Shown here piece after piece: positions 9,468 to 17,102 of a stretch of DNA of 31,719 bases. The stretch is taken from assembly GCA_046727755.1 (NCBI GenBank), contig JBKPDG010000008.1:1-31719 (forward strand), given 5' to 3'. The translations under genes were made by a program, and so were the position numbers. Each line of letters begins with the position of its first letter. Positions within the stretch are counted from its first letter, which is position 1. The notes below the pieces were generated by a model. It did no database searches. It saw only the letters and a program-made list of their open reading frames with translations, and was not told the DNA's origin. The DNA is from JALZAA01 sp046727755 (GTDB taxonomy: Bacteria; Actinomycetota; Acidimicrobiia; IMCC26256; JACDBD01).

Positions 9468-10838
9468 CTAAGACGCCGCTTCGGCCAGCGACTCGGACAG
9501 CGTCGGGTGCACGAGGAGCGAGTCGACGATGTCGCTGACGGTGAGCCCGTTGGTGACGGCGACCGCGATCACGCTGATGAGTTCGGCGGCGTTGCGCCCG
9601 ACGATGGATCCGCCGAGCACCACACCGGTCGCCGGATCGGAGAGGATCTTCACGAACCCGCGCGGGTCGCCCTTGATGTGCGCCTTGGCGTTCGACGAGA
9701 ACGGCACCTTGGTGACGCGGATCTTCCTGCCCACGGAGAACGCCTCGGCCTCGGCCAGCCCGACCTCGGCGATCTCAGGGTCGGTGAAGATCGCCTGCGC
9801 CGCTTTGTCGTAGTCGAGGTGTCGATGGGGACGGTTGTGCAGGCCCATGAGGTGCTCGGCGATCTTGCGGCCCTGCATCGCGCCCACCGACGACAGCGGC
9901 AACTTCCCGGACACGTCACCGGCGGCGTAGATGTGCTCGACCTTCGAGCGGCAGTGGTGGTCGATCGGGATGTAGCCGCCGGCGTCGACTTCGACGCCTG
10001 CTTCCTCGAGCCCGAGATCCTCGCTGTTCGGAATCGAACCGACGGTCAGTACCGCGTGCGAGCCCTGTACGACCCGCCCGTCCTCGCACGTGACGCGGAC
10101 CGTCTCACCGGTGCGCTCGATACCGTTCGCGCGGGCGCCCTTGAGGAGTTTGACGCCCCGACGCATGAACTCGTCCTCGAGTGCGGCCGCCACCTCGGGG
10201 TCCTTGAGCGGCAGCACCTGCTGGCGCGAGACGAGCAGGGTGACCTCGGAACCGAGGGCGTCGAACATGTGCGTGAACTCGACGCCGGTGACGCCCGAGC
10301 CGATCACCACGACGTGCTCGGGCAGCGCGGGCGGCGGGTACGCCTGGCGGGTCGTCAGCACCCGCTCGCCGTCGACCGGCGCGAACTCGGGCACCCGGGG
10401 ACGGGAGCCGGTGGCGACGACGATGAAGTCGGCCTCGAGCTCCTCGATGCCCTGCGCGGTCTCGACGACGACCTCGTGCGGCCCCTTGAGCCGCCCGGTG
10501 CCGCGGAGGAGCCGGACCTTCTGCGATTCGAGCAGCTCGACGATCGACTCGTGGAGACGCTGCTCGATCGACGAGACGCGCTCGCGCAGCGCGTCGAGGT
10601 CGACCTCGCCCTCGGCCTGCAGGCCCATTACGTGGCTGCGGGAGAGCTCGGTGAGCTCACCGCCCGTCGCGATCATCGCCTTGGACGGAATGCAGTCCCA
10701 CAGATGCGCGGCGCCGGCGATGACGTCGCGCTCCACCAGCGTCACCTGTGCACCGAGCGTGGCCGCAACGGTCGCGCACATGTTGCCGGCGGGACCGCCA
10801 CCGAGGATCGCAAGTCGTACCTGGGAGATGCGCGTCAC
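9468..10838 (-). CDS. lpdA: LpdA-like NAD(P)H:quinone reductase (flavoprotein disulfide reductase family)
   Basis: 456 residues with the flavoprotein disulfide reductase layout: FAD motif GGGPAG at 13-18, a second Rossmann motif (GSGVTGVEF), the FAD-ribityl motif IYAAGD and a C-terminal dimerisation domain. The redox loop reads AGAAHLWDCIPSK: Cys49 is present, but the partner Cys five residues earlier is Ala. It therefore cannot form the active disulfide of lipoamide dehydrogenase. As I recall, Mycobacterium tuberculosis LpdA (Rv3303c) has the same loss and reduces quinones with NAD(P)H. Unlike LpdA, this protein keeps the C-terminal HPTLSE (His444, Glu449). The GTG start sits 6 bases after TAGCCT. 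A soluble transhydrogenase is the main alternative. Confidence 0.85.
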   Translation of the reverse strand: MTRISQVRLAILGGGPAGNMCATVAATLGAQVTLVERDVIAGAAHLWDCIPSKAMIATGGELTELSRSHVMGLQAEGEVDLDALRERVSSIEQRLHESIVELLESQKVRLLRGTGRLKGPHEVVVETAQGIEELEADFIVVATGSRPRVPEFAPVDGERVLTTRQAYPPPALPEHVVVIGSGVTGVEFTHMFDALGSEVTLLVSRQQVLPLKDPEVAAALEDEFMRRGVKLLKGARANGIERTGETVRVTCEDGRVVQGSHAVLTVGSIPNSEDLGLEEAGVEVDAGGYIPIDHHCRSKVEHIYAAGDVSGKLPLSSVGAMQGRKIAEHLMGLHNRPHRHLDYDKAAQAIFTDPEIAEVGLAEAEAFSVGRKIRVTKVPFSSNAKAHIKGDPRGFVKILSDPATGVVLGGSIVGRNAAELISVIAVAVTNGLTVSDIVDSLLVHPTLSESLAEAAS

Positions 10839-10844
10839 GTACCC

Positions 10845-10850
10845 AGGCTA
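10845..10850 (-). promoter_or_regulatory. -10 box of lpdA-like gene (leaderless)
   Basis: TAGCCT on the minus strand ends 6 bases before the GTG start at 10838. There is no ribosome binding site, which supports a leaderless mRNA. Confidence 0.55.
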
Positions 10851-10861
10851 CGGCACCCCTC

Positions 10862-10867
10862 TAGCCT
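10862..10867 (+). promoter_or_regulatory. -10 box of galT (leaderless)
   Basis: TAGCCT ends 8 bases before the GTG of galT. It is the same hexamer used by the divergent flavoprotein gene. Confidence 0.55.
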
Positions 10868-10875
10868 CGGTACCC

Positions 10876-11820
10876 GTGGCAGAGCTGCGAATGGACGAGC
10901 TGTCCGGTCGGTTGGTGCTCCTCGCGCCCGGGCGCGCCGCGCGCCCGCACACCGTCCCGGCGCCGGCGCCGGATTCGGGAGCGTCGACGGCGTGCCCCTT
11001 CTGTAGCGGCAACGAGCAACTGACGCCGCCCGAGGTGTACCGGACGGGGGCCGGGTCGCCCGACACGCCGGGCTGGCGCGTACGCGTCGTGCCGAACCTG
11101 TATCCCATCGTCGGCGGCGAGGAGGCGGGCCCGGGCGCAACGGGCGCGCACGAGGTCGTCGTGCTCTCCCCCGCCCACGCCGACTCCTTCGCGCAGCTCG
11201 ACGACGCGCAGGCGACCGAGGTGCTCACGGTGCTGCGAGATCGCTCTCGTCACCACCTCGGAGCGGGGCGCGCCTTCGTGCAGGTCGTGATCAACCACGG
11301 CCGCGCCGCGGGCGCGTCGATCGAGCATCCGCACGCGCAGATCGTGGCGCTCGACTTCGTGCCGCCGGCCGTCGAGCAGGCCGTCGGCCGTTTCGAGGCA
11401 TCGGGTCGCGACCTGGTGACCGCCGACCTCGACGCCGCCGGCGGCGGACTCCGCCTCGTCGACGGGCCCGTGGCGGCGTGGTGCCCGCGCGCCGGCAGCA
11501 CCCCGTACGAGCTGCGCCTTGCGCTCCGCTCCGCCGGATCCTGTTTCGAGGAGACCGCCGACGCCGACAACGAACGGCTCGCCGGTGTGATCGGCTCCGT
11601 TCTGGCGTGTCTCGGCGTCGCAACCGGCGACGCGCCGTACAACCTCGTCATCCACACCGCCCCATCCGGCGCGAGCCCGCAGTCGTTCCACTGGTACGTG
11701 GAGGTGCAGACCCGCATCACGGTCCCCGCCGGGTTCGAGCAGGGCACCGGCATCCTCGTCAACACCGTCCCACCGGAACGAGCCGCGCAAGAACTGCGCA
11801 AGGCCGCCCCGCCGGGGTGA
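10876..11820 (+). CDS. galT: Galactose-1-phosphate uridylyltransferase
   Basis: 314 residues of the HIT-like GalT family. The enzyme moves UMP between UDP-glucose and galactose-1-phosphate in the Leloir pathway. The zinc-binding CPFC is at residues 40-43, VVPNLYPIV at about 71-79, and the active-site His-Pro-His in EHPHAQI at 151-153, where His153 would carry the uridylyl group. Near the C-terminus NLVIHTAP and SFHWYVEV complete the second domain. The protein is shorter than E. coli GalT (about 350). Other nucleotidyltransferases of the fold, such as ADP-glucose phosphorylases, are hard to exclude by eye. The GTG start is supported by a leaderless promoter; ATG at 10891 is an alternative. Confidence 0.85.
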   Translation: MAELRMDELSGRLVLLAPGRAARPHTVPAPAPDSGASTACPFCSGNEQLTPPEVYRTGAGSPDTPGWRVRVVPNLYPIVGGEEAGPGATGAHEVVVLSPAHADSFAQLDDAQATEVLTVLRDRSRHHLGAGRAFVQVVINHGRAAGASIEHPHAQIVALDFVPPAVEQAVGRFEASGRDLVTADLDAAGGGLRLVDGPVAAWCPRAGSTPYELRLALRSAGSCFEETADADNERLAGVIGSVLACLGVATGDAPYNLVIHTAPSGASPQSFHWYVEVQTRITVPAGFEQGTGILVNTVPPERAAQELRKAAPPG

Positions 11821-11823
11821 GGG

Positions 11824-12261
11824 GTGCGGATTCGCACGTGCGTCACGATCGACGCGCCGCCCTCCGCCGTGTGGTCCTACGTCAAGCGCATCGACGGCCA
11901 TGTCGAATGGATGCGCGATGCCGAGTCGATCCGCTTCCGCAGCCGGCGTCGCGCCGGCGTCGGCGCCGAGTTCGAATGCGTGACCGGCTTCGGGCCGCTC
12001 GTCACGACCGACCTGCTCGTCGTAACGGAGTGGCGGCCGCGCCGAGCCATCGGCATCTCCCACCAGGGGGCAGTTCGCGGCCGAGGCCGTTTCACGCTCC
12101 GCCGTCGGCGCGGCAACCGGACGCGGTTCTGCTGGCGTGAGCGACTGCGGTTCCCGTGGTGGATGGGCGGCCCGCTCGGTGAGCTCCTCGCGTGGCCGGT
12201 GTTGCGCGCGGTCTGGAAGGGCAACCTGCGGCGCCTGAAGGCGCGTGTCGAACGGGGCTAA
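11824..12261 (+). CDS. SRPBCC (polyketide cyclase/START-like) family protein
   Basis: 145 residues. The N-terminal RTCVTIDAPPSAVWSYVKRIDGHVEWM is the characteristic first strand and helix of the SRPBCC helix-grip fold, which binds hydrophobic ligands in a deep cavity. Alternating strands follow up to about residue 115, with a long C-terminal helix (about 120-143) that closes the pocket. No enzyme-specific residues are recognisable, so function is unknown. The GTG start is three bases after the galT stop, suggesting cotranscription. The TAA stop overlaps the TAG stop of the converging crotonase gene by three bases, within CTAA. Confidence 0.8.
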   Translation: MRIRTCVTIDAPPSAVWSYVKRIDGHVEWMRDAESIRFRSRRRAGVGAEFECVTGFGPLVTTDLLVVTEWRPRRAIGISHQGAVRGRGRFTLRRRRGNRTRFCWRERLRFPWWMGGPLGELLAWPVLRAVWKGNLRRLKARVERG

Positions 12262-13034
12262 CGCCCCACGAATCTCGCCTTCCCCGGGCCGTGCTCGAGG
12301 AAGCTGCGGACGCCGGCGGCGGCGTCCTCGGTGTCGAAGACCTCGGCGAACGCTTCCGCCTCGAGATCGAGGCCGTCTGCGATCGGGCGGTCGAGGCCGC
12401 CGTCGATCACACTCTTGGCGAGGCCCATGGCGACGACGGCCCCCGATGCCAACGTCGCCGCCCACGTGAGCGCGGCGTCCTCCAACTCGGTGGCGGGAAC
12501 GACCCGGTCGACGAGCCCGATGGCGAGCGCTTCGTCCGCCTTGACCTGGCGCCCGCTCCAGATGAGCTCCTTCGACCGCGCCGGTCCGATCAGCCGGGGC
12601 AGGCGCTGGGTCGCGCCCGCGCCGGGAATGACACCGAGGAGGATCTCGGGCTGACCGACGCGTGCGTTGTCGGCCGCGATCCGCAGGTCGCACGCGAGCG
12701 CGAGCTCGAGGCCACCACCGAGCGCGACGCCATTGATCGCCGCGATGACCGGCCGCGGGATCTCGCCCAGCGCGTCGTACGCGGCGCGGAACCTCTGCGC
12801 GATCGCGCGCGCTTCGTCCGGCCCCCCGAACTCGCTGATGTCGGCCCCGGCCGCGAACGCCTTGGGCCCTCCGAAGACCACGACCGCTTTCACGTCAGAA
12901 TCCCCGACGAAGCCGCGCGCCATAGCCGCGACCTCGTCGAGCAGCGCGCCCGACAGCGCGTTGAGCGGCGGCCGGTCGATGCGCACGACGGCGACGCCGT
13001 CCGCACGCCGCTCCGAATGAACGCCCTCCGACAT
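12258..13034 (-). CDS. Enoyl-CoA hydratase (crotonase family), catalytic residues intact
   Basis: 258 residues. Both catalytic glutamates of the rat mitochondrial hydratase are present: Glu110 in GGGLELALACD and Glu130 in GQPEILLGVIPGAGATQRL. The acyl-CoA oxyanion loop AFAAGADI is at about residues 59-66. It should hydrate trans-2-enoyl-CoA in fatty acid or amino acid degradation. The ATG at 13034 is preceded 8 bases upstream by TAGATT, suggesting a separate leaderless promoter inside the end of the GNAT gene. Its stop meets that of the SRPBCC gene with no room for a terminator. Confidence 0.92.
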   Translation of the reverse strand: MSEGVHSERRADGVAVVRIDRPPLNALSGALLDEVAAMARGFVGDSDVKAVVVFGGPKAFAAGADISEFGGPDEARAIAQRFRAAYDALGEIPRPVIAAINGVALGGGLELALACDLRIAADNARVGQPEILLGVIPGAGATQRLPRLIGPARSKELIWSGRQVKADEALAIGLVDRVVPATELEDAALTWAATLASGAVVAMGLAKSVIDGGLDRPIADGLDLEAEAFAEVFDTEDAAAGVRSFLEHGPGKARFVGR

Positions 13035-13042
13035 GGTCGCGG

Positions 13043-13048
13043 AATCTA
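13043..13048 (-). promoter_or_regulatory. -10 box of enoyl-CoA hydratase gene (leaderless)
   Basis: TAGATT on the minus strand ends 8 bases before the ATG at 13034. Its first three bases are the TAG stop codon of the upstream GNAT gene. Confidence 0.5.
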
Positions 13049-13690
13049 CTTCCCGCGCCCGAACAGCACCTCGCCGCCGATCGGGCGGAAGCCGGCCGAC
13101 AGCAGCGCACGCACGGACGCCACGTTCCCGGGCGCGACCTGGGCGAAGATCGCTCTTCTCTCCGGGACGAACGTGCGCGCCGCCAGGGCCAGTCGCCGCC
13201 CGAGCCCGCGGTGGCGGGCGGTGGGCTCGACCTCGAAGGCGCATTCCAGGCGACCGGCGAGGCCGCGGCCGATGACGAGGACGCCGAGCTCGTCGGGGTC
13301 CGTGAACACCTGCAGGTCACGCCGGTACCGAGACGCCCGGCGCACACGGTCGTGGTCGCCCAAATCGTCGCGCGGGGTGAGCTCGACGTCGGCGTGGTCG
13401 GCGACGGGAGCAGCCATCACGAGGTCGCGGCTTCCGGGCTTGGTGCCGAGTCGCTCGGCCAGCCACAGCTGGAACGACGGGTGGGTCCACGCCGACAGGT
13501 CCCCGGTCGGGAGCGCGTTGAGCACGTCGTCGGCGGGTACGTCCGCCGCCACCACCAAGTGGGCGGTGAAGTCGACGATGGCGTCGGCAGGTCCTCCTGG
13601 CGACGGCATCACCTCGACGAATCCGTCGGGGGGCGGATGGTCGCCATGCGCCGCGGCGTGCAGCATCACCGCCAAGGGATGCTCGGTCAC
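13046..13690 (-). CDS. GNAT-family N-acetyltransferase
   Basis: 214 residues. The N-terminal half (about 1-125) resembles nothing I can name. The C-terminal half has the acetyl-CoA binding block of GNAT enzymes: ECAFEVEPTARHRGLGRRLALAAR with RHRGLG at 159-164, followed by FAQVAPGNVASVRALLSAGF, the usual helix near the end of the fold. Substrate is unknown. The GTG start at 13690 has a TAACCT hexamer 7 bases upstream and also a GGAG directly before it, so either a leaderless transcript or read-through from meaB is possible. Confidence 0.85.
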   Translation of the reverse strand: MTEHPLAVMLHAAAHGDHPPPDGFVEVMPSPGGPADAIVDFTAHLVVAADVPADDVLNALPTGDLSAWTHPSFQLWLAERLGTKPGSRDLVMAAPVADHADVELTPRDDLGDHDRVRRASRYRRDLQVFTDPDELGVLVIGRGLAGRLECAFEVEPTARHRGLGRRLALAARTFVPERRAIFAQVAPGNVASVRALLSAGFRPIGGEVLFGRGK

Positions 13691-13697
13691 CTCCGGC

Positions 13698-13703
13698 AGG
13701 TTA
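13698..13703 (-). promoter_or_regulatory. -10 box of GNAT gene (leaderless)
   Basis: TAACCT on the minus strand ends 7 bases before the GTG at 13690. Its first three bases are the TAA stop codon of meaB. Confidence 0.45.
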
Positions 13704-14741
13704 GATCTGCAGCAGCTCGTCGGCAGCGGCGTACGGGTCGATCTCGCGCGCCGCGACTCTCGCCACCAGACGGTCGAACCGCTCGCCGCGGCACCGCTCG
13801 TCGGCGCCCGCCCGCAGTCGCTCGTGGACGATCGCGCGCAGCTCCTCCCGCAAGCGTGCGTCGCGCCGTCGCTCGATGCGGCCGTCGGCCTCGAGGTGCG
13901 CGCGATGGTCGAGCACTGCTCGCCAGAGATCGTCGATCCCCCGGCCGTCGGTCGCGACGGTCTCGACGATCGGCGGGCGCCAGTCGCGCTCCCCCGCCAG
14001 CTCGAGCATCAGCTCGAGGTCGCGCACCGTTTCGGCCGCCCCGTCGCGATCGGCCTTGTTGACGACGAGCACGTCCGCGATCTCCAGCAGGCCCGCCTTG
14101 TTGGCCTGCACTCCGTCACCCCATCGGGGGTTCACGACGACGACCGTCGTGTCGGCCGCGCCCGCCACCTCGACCTCGACCTGACCGACGCCGACGGTTT
14201 CGATGATGATCCACGGCTTGCCGGCGGCGTCGAGGATCCGCACCGCCTGAGGTGTGGCGAGCGCCAAACCTCCGAGGTGGCCGCGCGTCGCCATCGACCG
14301 GATGAACACGCCCTCGTCGGTCGCGTGGTCCTGCATGCGGATGCGGTCGCCGAGGATCGCGCCGCCGGTGAAGGGACTACTCGGGTCGATCGCGAGGACG
14401 CCGACCTCGCCGCCTGCGCCGCGAACGAGGCCGATGAGCTTGTCGGTGAGCGTCGACTTGCCCGAGCCGGGCGCGCCGGTGACGCCGATCGTGTAGGCGC
14501 CGCCCGTGTCGAGGTAGAGGCGGCCGACGGCCTCAGTGGCCGCGTCGCCGCCCGCCTCGACCAGTGAGATCAGCTTGGCGATCGCGGCACGATCGCCGCG
14601 CCGGGCGGCGTCGACGAGCGCGGGCGGATTGTGGAGCGCCGCTATTCGGAGATCACCTCGGTGATCCCCGGGACGCGGTCCATGATGATCCGCTCGACCC
14701 CGGCCTTGAGGGTCATCATCGACACCGGGCACGTGCCGCAC
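13701..14741 (-). CDS. meaB: MeaB/ArgK-type G-protein chaperone of acyl-CoA mutase
   Basis: SIMIBI-class GTPase that loads and protects adenosylcobalamin in acyl-CoA mutases. Walker A GAPGSGKST is at 89-97 of this reading. LAIDPSSPFTGGAILGDR, GVFIRSMATRGHLGG, IIETVGVGQVEVEVA and VVNKAD follow in family order. Its likely client is the mutase large subunit at 22791-24422. The start is unclear. The conserved protein begins near residue 33, which is an ATA codon overlapping the TAG stop of the upstream NifU-domain gene (ATAG), 8 bases after GAGGTG. No ATG, GTG or TTG lies between that point and Walker A. The coordinates use the GTG at 14741, which would overlap the upstream gene by 100 bases; residues 1-32 of that reading are probably not translated. 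Confidence 0.9.
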   Translation of the reverse strand: MRHVPGVDDDPQGRGRADHHGPRPGDHRGDLRIAALHNPPALVDAARRGDRAAIAKLISLVEAGGDAATEAVGRLYLDTGGAYTIGVTGAPGSGKSTLTDKLIGLVRGAGGEVGVLAIDPSSPFTGGAILGDRIRMQDHATDEGVFIRSMATRGHLGGLALATPQAVRILDAAGKPWIIIETVGVGQVEVEVAGAADTTVVVVNPRWGDGVQANKAGLLEIADVLVVNKADRDGAAETVRDLELMLELAGERDWRPPIVETVATDGRGIDDLWRAVLDHRAHLEADGRIERRRDARLREELRAIVHERLRAGADERCRGERFDRLVARVAAREIDPYAAADELLQI

Positions 14742-14890
14742 GCACCCACGAGGGTGACGTGGACGGCGTCGTCGGCATCGATGCCGTTGAAAATGATGTC
14801 GCCGCCGTCGCTCTGGAGCGCGGGGCGGATGGCGTCGATGGCCTCGAGGACGCCGGCTTCTCTGTCGTCGGTCTCGGTGTCGGTGGGCAT
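14642..14890 (-). CDS. NifU-like C-terminal domain protein (Fe-S scaffold/carrier)
   Basis: 82 residues made only of the NifU C-terminal domain. The cluster-binding CxxC is Cys51-Gly-Thr-Cys54 in GACGTCPVSMMTLKAGVE, and QSDGGDI (about 26-32) is the conserved beginning of the domain. Such proteins hold and deliver [4Fe-4S] clusters to target enzymes. The ATG at 14890 is preceded by GGAGAG at a good distance. It is directly upstream of meaB, with stop and presumed start overlapping, so the two are probably translated together. The reason for pairing an Fe-S carrier with a B12 G-protein is not evident. Confidence 0.9.
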   Translation of the reverse strand: MPTDTETDDREAGVLEAIDAIRPALQSDGGDIIFNGIDADDAVHVTLVGACGTCPVSMMTLKAGVERIIMDRVPGITEVISE

Positions 14891-14992
14891 GTGCTCTCCG
14901 CTACGGGGATCGGACCGGATGCTCCCGGTGCAACGCTCCTATTCTCCCACGCCTTCCCCGGCGGGGCGGAACCCACCGGTTCGGGGCGCCGG

Positions 14993-16258
14993 TCAGCCGG
15001 CAGGGCGGACGCGCTGCACGTCGGCCCCGAGGGCCCGGAGCTGACCGGCGAGGTCGGGATAGCCACGATCGACATGGTACGGGTCGAGCACGCGCGTCTC
15101 GCCGTCGGCGGCGAGCCCGGCGACCACGAGGGCGGCGCCGGCGCGTACGTCCTGGGCCCGCACGGGCGCTCCGGACAGCCGGTCGACGCCGCGCACCACC
15201 GCGTGACGTCCCTCGTTGCGAATGTCGGCGCCCATGCGGTGGAGCTCGTCGACGAACCCGAAGCGGTTGTCGAACACGTTCTCGGTGACGATGGCCGATC
15301 CCTCCGCGGTCGCCAGCAACGCCACGACCAGCGGCATGAAGTCCGTCGCGAAACCCGGGTACGGCAGCGTCGCCACGTCGACCGCGTGCAGCCGCTCGTC
15401 ACACCGGGCCCGGAGGCCGTCGGGGGTGGGCGAGACGTCGAGGCCCATCTCACCGAGCTTCAGCACCACCATCTCGAGGTGGTCCAGGCGTGTGCCCTCG
15501 ATGGTGACCTCACCGCCGGCGACACCGCACGCCATGAGGATGGTCCCCGCCTCGATGCGGTCCCCCATCACCTCGTTCTCGACCGGCGTCAGGCTCTCGA
15601 CCCCTTCGACCTCGATCGTCGACGACCCCGCGCCCGAGATCTGCGCGCCCATGCGGTTGAGGAACGCCGCCAGGTCGCTGACCTCCGGCTCGCGGGCGGC
15701 GTTGTCGAGCACCGTCTGGCCCTTCGCCAGCACGGCTGCGGTGAGCAGGTTCTCGGTCGCGCCGACGCTCGGGAACTCGAGCACGATGCGCGTGCCGCAC
15801 AACGTCTGGCACCGCGCCTCGATGAGGCCGTGCACGATCTCGAGCTCGGCGCCCATGGCCTGCAAGCCGCGGAAGTGCATGTCGAGCTTGCGGCTCCCGA
15901 TGTTGTCGCCGCCGGGCATCGCGACCCGCGCCTCCCCACAGCGCGCCAGCAGGGGTCCCAGCACATTGATCGAAGCGCGCATCCGCGTGACGAGCTCGTA
16001 CGGCGCCTCCGGCGTGAGAGGCCCGGTGGCATCGATCGTGAGCTCGTTCTTCCCCGTCCATTCGGTGCCGGCGCCGATGGCGCGCATCACGTCGAGCATC
16101 GCATCGAGGTCGAGCACGGGATGCAGGTTGCGGAGCACCGTCACGCCGGGCGCGAGCAGCGCCGCCGCCATCTGCTTGAGCCCGGCGTTCTTGGTCGCGC
16201 CGCGCACGCGCACGGTGCCTGACAGCGGACCGTTGGCCCGGACGACGAACGCGTCCAT
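14993..16258 (-). CDS. murA: UDP-N-acetylglucosamine 1-carboxyvinyltransferase with Asp in place of catalytic Cys
   Basis: 421 residues, normal for MurA, which transfers enolpyruvate from PEP to UDP-GlcNAc, the first committed step of peptidoglycan synthesis. The N-terminal catalytic Lys lies in GATKNAGLKQ (Lys23), and RMRASINVLGPLLAR is at about 92-106. The active-site loop reads MPGGDNIGSRKLDMH: the position of E. coli Cys115 is Asp118. This Cys-to-Asp change is known from M. tuberculosis and others and makes MurA insensitive to fosfomycin. The ATG at 16258, or the adjacent in-frame GTG at 16261, follows GCGGGAG and the stop of the upstream crotonase gene within eight bases, so murA appears to be second in a crotonase-murA operon. 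Confidence 0.94.
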   Translation of the reverse strand: MDAFVVRANGPLSGTVRVRGATKNAGLKQMAAALLAPGVTVLRNLHPVLDLDAMLDVMRAIGAGTEWTGKNELTIDATGPLTPEAPYELVTRMRASINVLGPLLARCGEARVAMPGGDNIGSRKLDMHFRGLQAMGAELEIVHGLIEARCQTLCGTRIVLEFPSVGATENLLTAAVLAKGQTVLDNAAREPEVSDLAAFLNRMGAQISGAGSSTIEVEGVESLTPVENEVMGDRIEAGTILMACGVAGGEVTIEGTRLDHLEMVVLKLGEMGLDVSPTPDGLRARCDERLHAVDVATLPYPGFATDFMPLVVALLATAEGSAIVTENVFDNRFGFVDELHRMGADIRNEGRHAVVRGVDRLSGAPVRAQDVRAGAALVVAGLAADGETRVLDPYHVDRGYPDLAGQLRALGADVQRVRPAG

Positions 16259-16266
16259 CACTCCCG

Positions 16267-17094
16267 CTAGCGGCGTTGGTAGCTCGGCGCCCGCCGCTCG
16301 ACGAACGCGGCGATAGCTTCCTTCATGTCGTCCGAGCGGAGGCAGACAGCCTGGCCCTCGGCTTCGATGCGCAGCCCGTCGCGCGTTGGGACGGTGCCCG
16401 CCACGTTCACTGCCCGCTTGGCGCCTTCGACGGCGAGCGGTGGCTGCGCGGCGATGGTGGCGGCAAGCTCGCGGACGGAGGGCTCGAGCTCGGCGTCCGG
16501 GACGAGCCGTTGGGTCAGCCCGATGCGGAACGCCTCCTCGGCGTCGATCTGGCTCGCGGTGAAGATGAGCTCCTTGGCTTTCGCCGCGCCGACCGCGCGC
16601 GGGAGGCGTTGCGTGCCGCCGAGGTCGGGGAGGATGCCGTACTTGAACTCGAGCAGACCGGCCTTCGTTCCCTCGGCGAACACGCGCAGGTCGCACGCCA
16701 GCGCGAGCTGGAGCCCGGCACCGAGCGCGTAGCCGCGCACCGCGGCGATCGTCGCGTACGGCGCCTCCTCGAGCCACGTGTATGAGTCCTGGGTCTGCAT
16801 GATCGCGTCGACGGCGGGATCGTCGTGGCGAGGAGGGGCGTCGCGATCCGTCTCGAGCGTGTCGCCGTCGAGCGCGTCGCCGGCGAAGACCGAGGTGTCG
16901 ATACCGCTCGAGAACGCGCGGCCCTCGCCGATGACGACGAGAGCCCGCAGCTCGGGGTCGTCGCGCAGCTCCTCGCCGATCTCGCGCAGCTCGCGCCACA
17001 TCTCGGGTGTGAACGAGTTCAGCCGGTCCGGACGGGAGAGCCGGAGCCATCCGACGTGTCCGTCGCGCTCGAAGTTCAGGGTGGCGTACGCCAT
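16267..17094 (-). CDS. Crotonase-family protein (enoyl-CoA hydratase/isomerase) lacking one catalytic Glu
   Basis: 275 residues with the crotonase fold: oxyanion loop AFSSGIDTSVF at about 60-70 and GYALGAGLQLALACDLRV at about 121-138. The first hydratase glutamate is Gln129. The second is kept as Glu149 (LLEFKYGILPDLGGTQRL), and Asp157 sits where dienoyl-CoA isomerases carry an Asp. This suggests an isomerase or another crotonase reaction rather than simple hydration; the substrate is unknown. The ATG at 17094 is 8 bases after TAGCCT, so this gene probably has a leaderless promoter that also drives murA. Confidence 0.88.
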   Translation of the reverse strand: MAYATLNFERDGHVGWLRLSRPDRLNSFTPEMWRELREIGEELRDDPELRALVVIGEGRAFSSGIDTSVFAGDALDGDTLETDRDAPPRHDDPAVDAIMQTQDSYTWLEEAPYATIAAVRGYALGAGLQLALACDLRVFAEGTKAGLLEFKYGILPDLGGTQRLPRAVGAAKAKELIFTASQIDAEEAFRIGLTQRLVPDAELEPSVRELAATIAAQPPLAVEGAKRAVNVAGTVPTRDGLRIEAEGQAVCLRSDDMKEAIAAFVERRAPSYQRR

Positions 17095-17102
17095 GGCGAT
17101 GC

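Noticed and set aside
12192..14567. A 791-codon open frame on the plus strand, and other long antisense frames such as 9507-11006, 14564-16222 and 28034-29869
   Set aside because: They lie opposite well-recognised genes, are rich in Arg/Gly/Asp repeats, and have no recognisable domains. High GC makes stop-free antisense frames common.
14891..14992. Terminator or small gene between murA and the NifU-domain gene
   Set aside because: Only scattered 5-6 base inverted repeats (CCGGCG/CGCCGG) with large loops and no convincing open frame.
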